The position numbers were made by a program, and so were the translations under genes. Source: Pardosa pseudoannulata (lineage: Eukaryota > Arthropoda > Arachnida > Araneae > Lycosidae). Taken from it: 64,000 bases of DNA. The DNA is taken from assembly GCA_032207245.1 (NCBI GenBank), contig CM063502.1:139854173-139918172 (forward strand). Direction: 5' to 3'. Shown here in pieces: positions 1-11,145 of this stretch. How positions within the stretch are numbered: the first letter of the stretch is position 1; the number at the start of each line of letters is the position of its first letter. The notes beneath the pieces were generated by a model, which saw nothing but the letters and a program-made list of their open reading frames with translations, had not been told where the DNA came from and made no database searches.

Positions 1-730
1 ACATTATAAAATTGTGGTCAGTATAAATTTTTTATGCAACTTTCTGTAACTAAACTAATTGCTTGGGAGAGCTCCATGCACATTTTTTAAAAGAGACTAG
101 TTTCACTCCACAATTGACTCTTCAATGCATTTGATTTAAATCTACTTCTAGAATATTAGTTTTGAAAAGCTATAAATATGCCGATAACAGTGGAATTCAA
201 ATCCAAGAACACTGTAATCAATGGGACGTATACTTTTTAGGACATCATTTAAGAGAAAGAAAGTAGGTATCGATATACAAAGTATTTGGCACCTTTACAG
301 GTTCATCATCGAATAACTTTAATCTGCACTATAAAATGAGTCATTCTACGAAATCTGAACAATAGTCGAATAAGTAGGGTTTAATCTATTTATTTAGTTT
401 TAAGTACTAATATTCTAGTTTTTTTCTAATATTACGTAAAATGCATGGCATTATAAAATTGTGGTCAGTATAAATTTTTTTATGCAACTTTCTATAACTA
501 ACCTAATTGCTTGGAAGAGCTCCATGCACATTTTTTAAAGAGACTAATTTCACTCCACAGTTGACTCCTCAATAAGTTTGATTTAAATCTACTTCTAGAA
601 TATTAGTTGTGAAAATCTATAAATATGCAGATAACAGTGGAACTCAAATCCAAGAACATTGTAACCAAAGGGAAGTGTTATTTTTCGGACATCATTTAAG
701 AGAAAGAAGTAGGTATCGATATACATAGTA
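1..730. repeat. Two tandem copies of a ~283 bp repeat (period ~447 bp)
   Basis: Copy 1 (1-284) and copy 2 (449-730) align almost throughout, sharing for example the stretches GTGGTCAGTATAAATTTTTT and GAGCTCCATGCACATTTTTT. The 164 bp between them (285-448) has only a weak counterpart after copy 2 (AAATGAG...ATACG), so the unit seems to be about 447 bp with a deletion in the last copy. Copy 1 runs off the window edge, so more units probably lie upstream. No coding sequence is visible. The family is unidentified. Confidence 0.85.
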
Positions 731-1917
731 AAATGAGAAAGAATACGGTCTAAAATATATAACTATACATTAAAAAATTGATAATGACGACATATGCATG
801 CTCCATTCATTATTGCAAGGAATATTCTAAAGAAACAACTGACACTCTTTTTTTAATTTGAATGAAGAAACAATTCAAAATTAATTCCTTCTTTCTCAGT
901 TAGAATAAAACTGATTGATTTGAGAAAGAAGAGTTATCCTGCACCACATTCCCGTTGTTTTTTCATTTGATGGATACTGTACCTTTTTACAAATTTTTGT
1001 TAGCTTATTTTCTCTCGGAGAAGCTAGACAACTGAATTCTTCAAAATATTTAAATTCAATTGTCACAACCTTTTTACAAAATAGATCTAATAGAATTAAC
1101 TAATGATATAAAAGTTTATCCTTCATTTTCAGTAAAAACATTCCTATCCAGAGATATTTAAATCTTACTTTTTAAATCAAAAATAATTTATCAGCCATCT
1201 GGATTTAAAAGTTTTAAAAAGTCTAAATGTTGTGTTTATCAATTTGTCTTGTTGGTAAGTAAGTTTAAACTTGCATCAATTAATTACTATTTTGCTGAAT
1301 TTAACTCTCTCAGATTTCTGTGCTCTTTTAGCACGTAAATCTTTGGGTAAATAATGTATATTAAGTTTATCTTTCTACTGCAAATAATAAACAAAAATAG
1401 AAGTTATAAAATCCTTTTAAAAATATAAACCATTTCTAAAACCTTTTTTAAGCTTGCGATCTTTCTGAAATTATGTTTAATTCATCCCTATGTCTATAAT
1501 AATTTATAAATTCATTATATACAATGCACATGCTTTGATAAAAAAAAAAAAGATAAATCAGAAGCCCGTACAACTACGAAATATATATTCAAAGCAGTGG
1601 AAGTCTGAAGCGAATCACGCTCTGTAGACGATGCTATCAATTACAGCTGCTCTCAAACTGTCGCTGAGAAATACTTTTTTCCGTTCAGGGAGAAATCGAT
1701 TAGTTCTGTGAAGAATCGAACATATCGAACGTGAGTTCACAAAATTTTTTCTTATCACCTATATGTTTTATAAGTGTGGATTTTTTTCACCATAACTTTT
1801 GAAAGCGTGATTAGTTTATGTATGAAGTCTTAAAACTTTTAAGACTCACAGTTCTCTAGGAACTCTATGATCTTCCGTGGAATAAAATACCCTTTCTCCC
1901 AAAATACTTGCATGTTA
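731..1917. other. AT-rich spacer, nothing recognised
   Basis: This stretch is AT-rich with short poly-A and poly-T runs, including an A-run near 1540. It is slightly less AT-rich at 1560-1740. I see no ORF, repeat or RNA-like structure I can support. Confidence 0.6.
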
Positions 1918-2140
1918 GATATTAGTTACATTGTATAATGATAGTAGCAAAAATAAGATGAAAGAAAAGTGTTGCAGTTGAGTTTAAAATTTTCCAAAAT
2001 ATTATTTAACGTATCTAAAGGATTACAAAACTCGGATGTTATCCTTTAGATACATTAAATAGTATTTCGCAAATTTTAAATTCAACTGGTAGTCTTATGT
2101 AATCTTTTATCTTATCGTGTTACTAACACTTTAGTTACAT
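1918..2140. repeat. Imperfect foldback (inverted repeat), arms ~45-100 bp
   Basis: The left arm 1978-2022 and right arm 2042-2086 are reverse complements with few mismatches: GTATCTAAAGGA pairs with TCCTTTAGATAC, and GAGTTTAAAATTTT with AAATTTTAAATTC. The loop is about 19 bp. Weaker pairing continues outward to about 1918 and 2140, for example AAATAAGATGAAAG against CTTTTATCTTATC. The right arm is also the start of the tandem family that follows, so the foldback may have formed when one repeat unit inserted in inverted orientation. Confidence 0.75.
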
Positions 2141-2815
2141 CAAGTAACTGTGGTATGTATTTATTGGACTTACAGAAATGGGGCCCCAAACACTCATCCG
2201 GCACTTGTTGCTACACTGGGGATTGTAGTGAAGCTTAAAACTATGCCGCACATGCCCTTAAAATATTTCTAAAAATTAGTTAGTAAAATAAGATTAGTAA
2301 AATAAAATGAGAAAATTATGAAAAATTTAAAAAATAAAAAAGTTACAAAATTGATGTTATCCTTTAGAATTAAATAGTAAGTGCTTTTCAACAGAATGTA
2401 GCTCATGTTTTTTTTTTTCTTACTAACATTTGTACATACTGTATGCATCTAAAATAATCAAAATGTCTATAGTGTAAACATACGCGTATTTTTAACTTAA
2501 AACTTAAGAAATGGGGCCCAGGACAAAATTTGCATCTGTAAATGGTGGTCCAGGGGATCGTTATATGTTTGTTAAACTAAGTTAAATTGATCTTTAGTTA
2601 GAAATAGATTAGTTAAAATAAAATTTATATGTATTTTATTACAAAAAAATCCATAGCATGTGATTAGTAATTTAATTTTCCTGCCTGAAACAGAATGTAG
2701 CTATAATGCACCATTTTGTAAACGCTTGTATACTGAATAAGTCACGATTGCATATATGGAATTTTAAATACGCATGTATTAATAAGGAAATTCAGATCCC
2801 GTTTTGTTATCATAG
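2022..2815. repeat. Three diverged ~300 bp tandem repeat units
   Basis: The units begin near 2022, 2341 and 2640. Each starts with TTACAAAA. Units 1 and 2 share GATGTTATCCTTTAGA and AAATGGGGCCC. Units 2 and 3 share CAGAATGTAGCT and a later TACGC(A/G)T motif. Identity is moderate, so the array is old. There is no coding potential, and the family is not one I recognise. Confidence 0.6.
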
Positions 2816-2844
2816 ATTAGCAAAATTTCAAGGAAAATTAACAA

Positions 2845-4298
2845 ATATGCAATTTAATTAACACAAAATAATAATGGATTGCGGAAACCCACCATTAGTA
2901 CCAGTGTATGAAAGGTATATAAAATGCAGCGAATGGAAGTAAAATAAGTTCACACACAGCTCTAAAATATTTCACCAGTAGAATATCACACACATTTTGA
3001 AGACTATGCAAATTGCAGGAAACGCGCAGATGTTACGTCACAATGACGTGTATGAAAGGGTATATGGAATGGGAGCAAAGATTGTTCACAGGGCCTTCAG
3101 TGCACGAAATGCGGAACATGGAGTTCAAAACAGACATGTAGTACAGCGTACAGAACGTCGCCCAGAGTTACTCCACTTTGGCAACGACAACATGACGGTA
3201 ATGTTAGTAGATGTTACAGCACACGCGTTACTACGCCGAATGATGACCGGTATTTGGCAGTTACTGCCAAAAGAAACAGACGGAGCACAGCATCAGACCT
3301 GTCTCGTCAGCTCTCTTCAGCTACCGGTACGACAGTTTCAAGTCAGACCGTGTACAGCCGCTTAGGGAACATTGGTCTATATGCTCGTAGGCCTGTCAGA
3401 TGTGTTCCCCTTACCGCAACTCACTGTCGCCTACGATTATGCTGGGCTGGAGAGCATGCATTGTAGACACTGCAACAGTGGTCTTGTGTGATGTTTTCCG
3501 ATGAGTCCAGGTTCAGTTTACATTCTGATTCTCGCCGGACTTTCATATGGAGAGCGCCAGGTACCCGTTACCACCAAAAGAACACCATTGAACGACACCG
3601 TTACGGTGGTGCAGGATGGCTCGTTTGGGGAGGAATTATTCTTGGTTCCAGAACTTACCTGCATGTTCAGAGTGTAACGATGACAGGCCACATCTATCGG
3701 GATGTCATTCTGGAACAACATGTACGTTTGTTTCGGGGCGCCATGGGTCCTGAATTTCTGTATATGGATGACAACGCCCGACCTCAACGTGCAAACATTG
3801 TAGACGAATGCCTTCAATCGGAGGATATCACCCGTATGGATTGGCCAGCATACTCACCGGACTTGAATCCAATAGAGCATGTGTGGGACATGCTTGGCCG
3901 ACGAATTGCAGCCCGTCAACCCCCCTCCCAACTGTCTATCGGAACTTCGGAGGGCATTGCTTGATGAGTGGTGTAATTTTCCCCAAGATCAGATTGATAA
4001 TCTGATACTCAGCATGCGTAGGCGTTGTAACGCTTGTATTGCATCGTCCGGGAGACATACTCCGTATTAACCATCATACTAACCATGTTATACTTTTTTC
4101 TGTAAATAGGTTCTTTTTTAAAATTTGCTTCAGGGAGTAAAAATCGCAATTTTTATTAATTATGTCAAACATATAGCATCCTTTTTGCTCTTTACCTTTT
4201 GTTTAATAAATAGACTTTACAAATAAGTCAAATTTGTTTTGCTTTTGTCTCTTTCATTGCCTGAACTTCATTATCCTTAATTTATGGACATGAGTATA
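2845..4298 (+). mobile_element. Tc1-like DNA transposon, 5'-rearranged copy (same family as 41553-43052)
   Basis: The right terminal inverted repeat is present at 4270-4298 (ATTATCCTTAATTTATGGAC followed by ATGAGTATA). It differs by one base from the TIR of the 41.5 kb copy. The left TIR is missing. Instead 2845-2960 resembles the element's own 5' UTR (AGTGTATGAAAGG, AAGTAAAATAAGTTCACA). It is joined at about 2955-2970 to a second stretch of 5' UTR that begins earlier in the element, giving a partial tandem duplication of the 5' region. The element lies in inverted orientation to the 41.5 kb copy. No target-site duplication can be read on the left. Confidence 0.85.
3180..4070 (+). pseudogene. 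Tc1-type (DD34E) transposase pseudogene
   Basis: The family cuts and pastes its element at TA sites in the nucleus. Here the N-terminal DNA-binding region (about 3100-3200) is deleted and scrambled. From 3254 the frame reads MAVTAKRNRRSTASDLSRQL and continues. A TAG at 3464-3466 replaces the Trp codon found in the other copy. The catalytic core follows from 3488: first Asp in FSDESRF, second Asp in MDDNARP, Glu in NPIEHVWD, with 34 residues between the second Asp and the Glu. An extra C (six Cs, against five in the other copy) near 3920 shifts the frame, so the C-terminus ending GRHTPY is read in the frame that stops at 4068-4070. The gene is dead but keeps all three catalytic residues. Confidence 0.92.
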
Positions 4299-6540
4299 TA
4301 TCTACAATCTACCTTGAGCACCCTCAGGGAGCAGCCTACCCTTTTGAGTGTATGGCTTGCAAAACTACAATCTATGTTATGTTATTTTACATTTTTAAAA
4401 TTATTCGTGACTCCACAAGTTTCCATGACACACAATTGAAAGACCAATGGTTTATACCAACTGTCCTTAAATGTTTACTAGTATAAAATACCTCTACATA
4501 CATATAAAAACTAAATTATATAATTAGTAATATTAGTCCTATCTATTTACCTCCTGTAAGCAACTTAAAGGACTATTTTTCTAGTACAGTACATCGTTTT
4601 GCTAGGCCAAGATTTCTATTCTTGGATGAATCGAACTGGAAAACTTCATAACATTTTCCTGGTTTCCCTCGCGTGAAATACTGGTGTGAGCTCCCTACCC
4701 ATAAAAACCTCCGGATAAGTACCTATCCCTACCTTACAAAATATTTGTTGTGGTTATTCATTGCCTATTTTACCATAAGCAACGAGGTGCAACTCGAGGC
4801 ATGCGTTAAACTTCAGTATTAAATACTTAAAATATTAAAGAAATTGAGTGGTAAATGAAAAAACAAATTGAGTAAATTCTCTGCAAGTAATAATAAGGCA
4901 TCTATAAAAAGATTTGTAAGAAATAATTGTTCCTAATATTGGTACTATAAGGTTTGTAAGATGTTATTGTTTTTCTATTTGTTGCTACGTACGACAGATA
5001 AACATAGTTTTAGCTAGTTTAGAATACCAACAAAATTAGATGTGACATATGAGCACAAATTAATATTCTAAGTATTGAATGCGAAATGGTAATTTGACTA
5101 TCACCCAATTTTTTCTGCGGTAAAAATAGAAACAATTAGTTTAAACCGATGTATCATACAAAAGTACTCGTTTATTAATCGTAATAAATACTGGTGGATC
5201 TAAAAATGATTTTCTACAGTAAAACACATTATACTTTACAGAAATTGATCAATAACTAGAATGTTAAACATGCATAAAAAATCTAATGGTACTAATTTCA
5301 GAACTATAAAACATGAATCAAACATAAGTAATGAGATCATGTACACTAAACATACTACAAGGAGACATTTATGTTTATATTTCAAATTTTATTCTAATAA
5401 ATTGTTTGTAAGGAGTAGTATTAAACAGGAACCAAGTCATATAATTTCATAGCGTAGAAAACGCATGACGAAATTCGATATAAAAGGTAATTCCTTTCGC
5501 TTCCTGTTTAATCAGCTTATATTTGTTTCACGATAACAAAGTCATCCAGTTCAAAGTACATCCGAAATTCTGACCGTAAATTCAGTGAGTAGACAGATAT
5601 GGCCTTGATGGTTAAGTAAATTCTTTATCAAAAGTGCTATTTATTAACGCTTTACTCTTTTCGTCGGTAATCACTTATTAACCAAATAGTTTCAAATAGT
5701 TTGATTAAATTATATATACGGATTCTTTCATTTGTCATAATTAGATATATTTACATTATTAATTAGTTGTGATTTTTTAAAAATATTGCAGTGTTATAAA
5801 TTCTACAGGTTTTAGCCAAAATATCTTAAAATAACAAATGCAAAAGGTTTACTTAAAAGAATGAAATCTTTAGAAAAACTTCAAAATGTTTATGAAAGAT
5901 ATCTTTGAAAATGAAAAAAGCTTTTACGGTTTTGAAAATAACCTTAATACTACTAAATGTTTAGAGGTAAATAAATTTATCACCAGTAAAAAGGCATTGC
6001 ATGATTTTTCCTTTTGTCGATTAATATAATATTTCCAGTTAAAGAGACGAAACAACATGAAACCTTTTTCAGTCTTATACATAAAGAGAGCTACATTTAT
6101 TTCTTTTTGAAAATGTATTGATTATATTAAAATAAATTACTTAGCATGAAAGAAAATTTTGTCTGGAAATATAAAAGAACCCCACATAATACAATGCAAT
6201 AATAAATTATAACTGAGTTAGAGTTATTAGAATTGTGCCTGGGAATCGGTAACTCATAATATTTATTCGTGTATAATGTACATTATTTTATTTAGGTCAA
6301 AAACTCAAGGTGTTCGTTATATATGTAATAATTTTTAATACTGCCTTTCATCATCCGATCTACGCATAAATAAAGATAGGTATTAAAGGCAAAAAATTAA
6401 AAGGTACTTAATCTTATTCAAAAGAAGTATTTCTGCATTTATATTTTTAATTATGATTTATTACTTTTGTACATATAATGCTACCAACAGTAATTATTAA
6501 GTTTGATTACCGAATTTCCTACTTGAAAATTTGATTTACA
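4299..6540. other. AT-rich spacer, nothing recognised
   Basis: This is about 2.2 kb of AT-rich sequence. A 63-codon open frame at 5261-5452 has low-complexity composition and no recognisable domain. No repeat or terminal structure stands out. Confidence 0.6.
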
Positions 6541-6789
6541 TTTTCAGTTACATATTTAAATACAAGCAACTTAAATGTTGCAGTATAACTTTACCTCTTC
6601 TCCATTTTATTTGAACATTGTCACAAGACCTCTTTTCATATAGGAAGAAACTACAATTCGTCTTGTAACACCCGTTAAATAGGGGTAATTTTTGAGGACT
6701 TCCAAAACCCCGAAATGATCTAAGACACCGGAAAATGACAGTGAAGGACTTTGATAAAAATGAAGTCATTTTTGGTTTGATTTTGATTG

Positions 6790-7012
6790 GAAATCTACGG
6801 TCTACATTTTAGTTTCACGACGGCTATTGACGCTATACCCGATCAAAGCTGATATTTGTATTATACTTTCGGAGCCATATGGACGGATCCATGCCATCAA
6901 TAGTATTGGAACCCATGAAGTCTGGTACCGAAGAGTAACTCATGCCCATTAGGCCTTCGTTAGACGAAGTCATCATTGGAATGACTTTGGGCATTGGAGC
7001 TTAAATCATTGG
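6790..7012 (-). other. Coding-like segment of unknown identity (possible exon or gene fossil)
   Basis: On the minus strand a frame with much higher third-position GC than the surroundings begins MPKVIPMMTSSNEGLMGMSY near 6993. It continues through VPDFMGSNTIDGMDPSIWLR and stops near 6818. Just upstream the same frame reads HEDPMI, a TAA, then AP, so it is either interrupted or starts at an exon edge. The plus strand of the same interval is also open for long stretches. The residue mix looks more protein-like than other chance ORFs here, but I recognise no family. It could be an exon, a processed-gene fossil or transposon-derived. Confidence 0.3.
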
Positions 7013-7298
7013 GTCCTCATGACAACTGGTTTACATTTTTAAATTTCCTTGAACGTCAAATTTTAGATTTGCATTGTACACATGATATAAGTTTTCGCTA
7101 TTCTTTGCTGGCAAAAAACAGAATTTGATGATGTTTTATACATGAGTAAATATTTAGCTCTTATTATTGAACTTTATACTCAAGAATTAGAAACATATAG
7201 AATTCAAGTAATGTATGCAGATTATGCATACTCCTGGGTATAATGAAGATTTTTCATGTCCCTTCATTACATATTTCCCTTGTGGGATATATATATAT

Positions 7299-8123
7299 GT
7301 TAACCTTTTTCGCCTTTTTTTTCGCATATTGCCCCTTGCAGGTGCAGCTCTAGCTGTTTTCTCACGATTGCAGCCTATTTTTTAAAACAGAGCCGCCCCC
7401 GATCTGTGATTGTTTCGGACCGAGCGTCCAATTCTGGCCACCTGCATCCGCAGCCCTTAAACCTTTCGACCATAATTTGCATCCATTGGCTCATATTCTG
7501 ACAGTTTCTGTAGTCATAAGTTTCGGTTTGAGATAACAGCCGCTCCTTTGAAAGGTGCCGCGTTGTGGTGTGTTGCCAAGCTCCACTCCGCATCGTTTTC
7601 GGCGAATTTTCACCACCGGAGTTTCTCCTCACTGCCATTGGGTTTTTGTTCACCGCGCTCTTTGTCTCGACGTTTCATTAGTCAGAGCCGCGACAACCTT
7701 ACTCTCCTAGAGAGCGAGGGGTTTTCTTGGCGCCTGGCAACCCTCTTGCTGGCTGTGTTTCGGCGCTTTTGGCATGAGCGCAGCCTAGAAGTTTTTGATA
7801 ATTTTGCGAGACAGAGAGATATTTTTGTAAGACCTTTGCGGACGTTTTTGGTCCGGACACATTTTCCGTTGGAGCCCTCCTTTTGGTCCCGATACTGCTA
7901 TGTTCCTGTAGTTATATTTTCCATCTGCGCATTAATCGTCGTAATATTTTTAAAAACGACGCAACAAAATAAACCTTCAATAACCACTATAGGATCAGGG
8001 CAGAAGTGGACTATATTATTTGCAATTTAGACTTATAAAAAATAAATGGCTGGAACCCAAATCAGAGTCTTTTCTGTCTACCTTCACTCAACTTGACATA
8101 ACACTTGACTATTGATCCTGACA
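7299..8123 (+). mobile_element. GC- and CpG-rich LTR-like sequence (possible solo LTR)
   Basis: About 600 bp here is near 50% GC and CpG-rich, in sharp contrast to the flanks. It lies just after a short (TA)n run. It can be bounded by TGTTAACC (7299) and GACATAACA (ending 8102), or by TGTGGGATA just upstream and ATCCTGACA (ending 8123). Both pairs have the TG...CA form of LTRs. An AATAAA near 8041 followed by 60-80 bp fits a polyadenylation site plus U5. No target-site duplication is convincing, so the boundaries and the LTR call are tentative. The long open frame inside (7548-8030) begins at TTG and lacks an early ATG. Confidence 0.4.
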
Positions 8124-8467
8124 TTCTACGTACTCCTCCCTTCCCATGCTCCAACTCTTTAGTATACTGGGGTATTTCCTTTTCAAAGAAGCGATCTTTT
8201 ATTTTTCTAAGTACAAAAAAGAAAAAAAACTGTCACCTCTATAAATAGCAATCTTTTTGAGAGCTTAGGTTTTCGTTTCGAATTCGCTTGCAAATGACTA
8301 AGAAATTAGCAATCATGAATAATCTTAACTGTCTAACAAGTTTCTGTATTCTCTTCTTCAATAAATGTAAGACATCAACTTTTCAATCGCGTTCTCACTG
8401 TTGCTCAACTGTTGCTGAGAATTAAATCCATTTTAAAGTCACAATTGAAACTTATACGTATATATAG
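8124..8467. other. Short AT-rich spacer
   Basis: Nothing is recognised between the LTR-like patch and the satellite. Confidence 0.6.
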
Positions 8468-11145
8468 CTCAATTTCAATTAACAAATCAAAAATGGTCTG
8501 TTATCTATTTTCTATAAAAATAAAACTGCATGAACAGTTCCACCAGCATTCTAACGTAAATTTTAGCCGTGCATTTCAGAAATAATCTCTTGCTGTCATT
8601 AATAATTGAACAAACATCTATTGTCATAAATCTTTAGCTTTGAAAAGTATTAATTTAAAATTTAGTTTTCAATGAGCAGCTGGTTTCAACTAACCAACTA
8701 AAAATAGTCTTAGATATATTTTATAAAAATAGAATTGCATGTAAAATTCCATAAGCATTCTAACGTAAATTTTAATCGTGCACTTGAGAAATAATCTTGT
8801 GTTGTGATTAATTATTATATAAACATCTACTGCCATATATCTTTAAGTTTGAAAAGTTTTAATTTAATATTTAGTTTCAAATGATCAACTGGTTTCCACC
8901 AAACCAAATAAAAATTGTCTCACATCCTTTTTATATAAGTAGAATTTCATGATTAATTCCAATTGCATTCTATTTTAATACTGCACTTCAGAAATAATCT
9001 TTCATTGGGAGTAATTATTAAATAAACAACAACTGCCATTTATCTTTAGCTTTGAAAAGTTCTAATTTAATATTCAGTTTTAAATGATCAACTAGTTTCC
9101 AACTAACCAAATAAAAATGGTCTCACATCTTTTTTTATGTAAATAGAATTATATGAATAATTCCACTAGCATTCTAACGTAAATTTTAGTCCGGCAATTC
9201 AGAAATAATATTTTATTGTGATTAATTATTGAACATATGTTGCCATAGATATTTAGCTTTGAAAAGTATTAATTTAATATTTAGTTATAAATGAGCAGCT
9301 GGTTTACAGCTAACCAAATAAAAATGGTGTCATATGTTTTATAAAAATAGAATTACATGAATAATTCCACTAGCATTCTAACGCAAATTTTAATCCGGTA
9401 TTTCAGAAATAATCTTTTATTGTAATTAATTATTAAATAAACATTTACTGCCATATATCTTTAGCTTTGAAAAGTTTTAATTTAATATTTAGTTTCAAAC
9501 GATCAACTGATTTCCAACTAACCAAATAAAAATAGTCTCATCTTTTTTATATAAATAGAATTTCATGATTAATTCCAATTGAATTCTATTTTAATCGTGC
9601 ACTTCAGAAATAATATTTTATTGTGATTAATTATTAAATAAACATCAACTTCCATTTATCTTTAGCTTTGAAAAATTTTAAATTAATATTCAGTTTTAAA
9701 TGATCAACTGGTTTCCAACTAACCAAATATAAATGGTCTCACATCTTTTTTTAATGTAAATAGAATTACATGAATAATTCCACTAGCATTCTAACGTAAA
9801 TTTTAATCCGGCATTTCAAAAATAATCTTTTATTATTATTAATTTTTAAACAACTGTTGCATTAGATCTTAAACTTTGAAAAGTATTAATTTAGTATTTA
9901 GTTATAAGTGAGTAGCTGGTTTACAAGTAACCAAATAAAACTGGTCTCATATCTGTTTTATAAAAATATAATTGCATGTAAAATTTCACTAGGATTCTAA
10001 CGTAAATTTTAATCGTGAACTTCAGCTATAATATTTTATTTTGATTAATTATTAAATAAACATCTACTGCCATATATCTTTAACTTTGAAAAGTTTTAAT
10101 TTAATATTTAGCTTCAAATGATCAACTGGTTTCCAACTAACCAAATAAAAATAGTCTCACATCTTTTTCATATAAATAGAATTTCATGATTAATTCCAAT
10201 TGAATTCTATTTTAATCGTGCACTTCAGAAATAATCTTTTATTGTGATTAATTATTAAACATCTGCTGCCATAGATCTTTAGCTTTGAAAAGTATTAATT
10301 CAATATATAACTATAAATGAGCAGCTGGTTGACAACTAACCAAATAAAAATGGTCTCATATCTGTTTTATAAATATAGAATTACATGTAAAATTCCACTA
10401 GCATTCTAACGTAAATTTTAATGGTGCACTTCAGAAATAATCTTTTATTGTGATTAATTATTAAATAAACATCAACTGCCATGCATATTTAGCTCTGAAA
10501 AGTTTTAATTTAATATTCAGTTTCAAATGATCAATTGGTTTCTAACTAACCAAATAAAAATAGTCTCACATCTTTTTCATATAAATAAAATTTCATGATT
10601 AATTCCAATTGCATTCTATTTTAATCGTGCACTTCAGAAATAATCTTTTATTGTGATTAATTATTAAATAAACATCAACTGCCATGCATATTTAGCTCTG
10701 AAAAGTTTTAATTTAATATTCAGTTTTAAATGATCAACTGGTTTCCAACTACCCAAATAAAAATGGTCTCACATCTTTTTTTAATGAAAATAGAATTACA
10801 TGAATAATTCCACTAGCATTCTAACGTAAATTTTAGTCCGGCATTTCAGAAATAATCTTTTATTGTGATTAATTATTAAACATCTGTTGCCATATATCTT
10901 TAGGTCAGAAAAGTATTAATTTGATATTTATTTATAAATGAGCAGCTGGTTTACAGCTAACCAAATAAAAAGGGTGTCATATGTTTTATAAAAACAGAAT
11001 TACATGAGTAATTCCACTAGCATTCTAACGTAAATTTTAATCCGGTATTTCAGAAATAATCTTTTATTATGATTAATTATTAGATTTGTATTATCATAGA
11101 TCTTTAGATGGGAAAAGTATTCGCTTAATATTTAGTTATAAATGA
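8468..11145 (+). repeat. Satellite array: 13 monomers of ~200-212 bp with a 3-monomer higher-order repeat
   Basis: Monomers start near 8468, 8680, 8889, 9092, 9299, 9507, 9708, 9916, 10126, 10324, 10535, 10738 and 10946. Common landmarks are CTGGTTTCCAACTAACCAAA, TTTAGCTTTGAAAAGT and TTCAGAAATAATCTTTTATT. Three types alternate. M1 has GAGCAGCTGG. M2 has CCAATTGCATTCTATTTTAATC. M3 has CACTAGCATTCTAACG with a shorter TTATTAAACATCTG linker. The order is 3-1-2-3-1-2-3-1-(2/3 hybrid)-1-2-3-1, giving a trimer of about 617-622 bp. The two edge monomers are the most diverged, as expected when homogenisation fades at array ends. Confidence 0.92.

Noticed and set aside
7548..8030. 160-codon open frame with a hydrophobic segment near its C-terminus
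   Set aside because: It begins at TTG and lacks an ATG over its first half. It lies in T-rich, CpG-rich LTR-like DNA, where a hydrophobic stretch is expected by composition.
8468..11145. Possible coding repeat protein
   Set aside because: All frames of the satellite monomers contain frequent stops, and monomer lengths vary without keeping frame.
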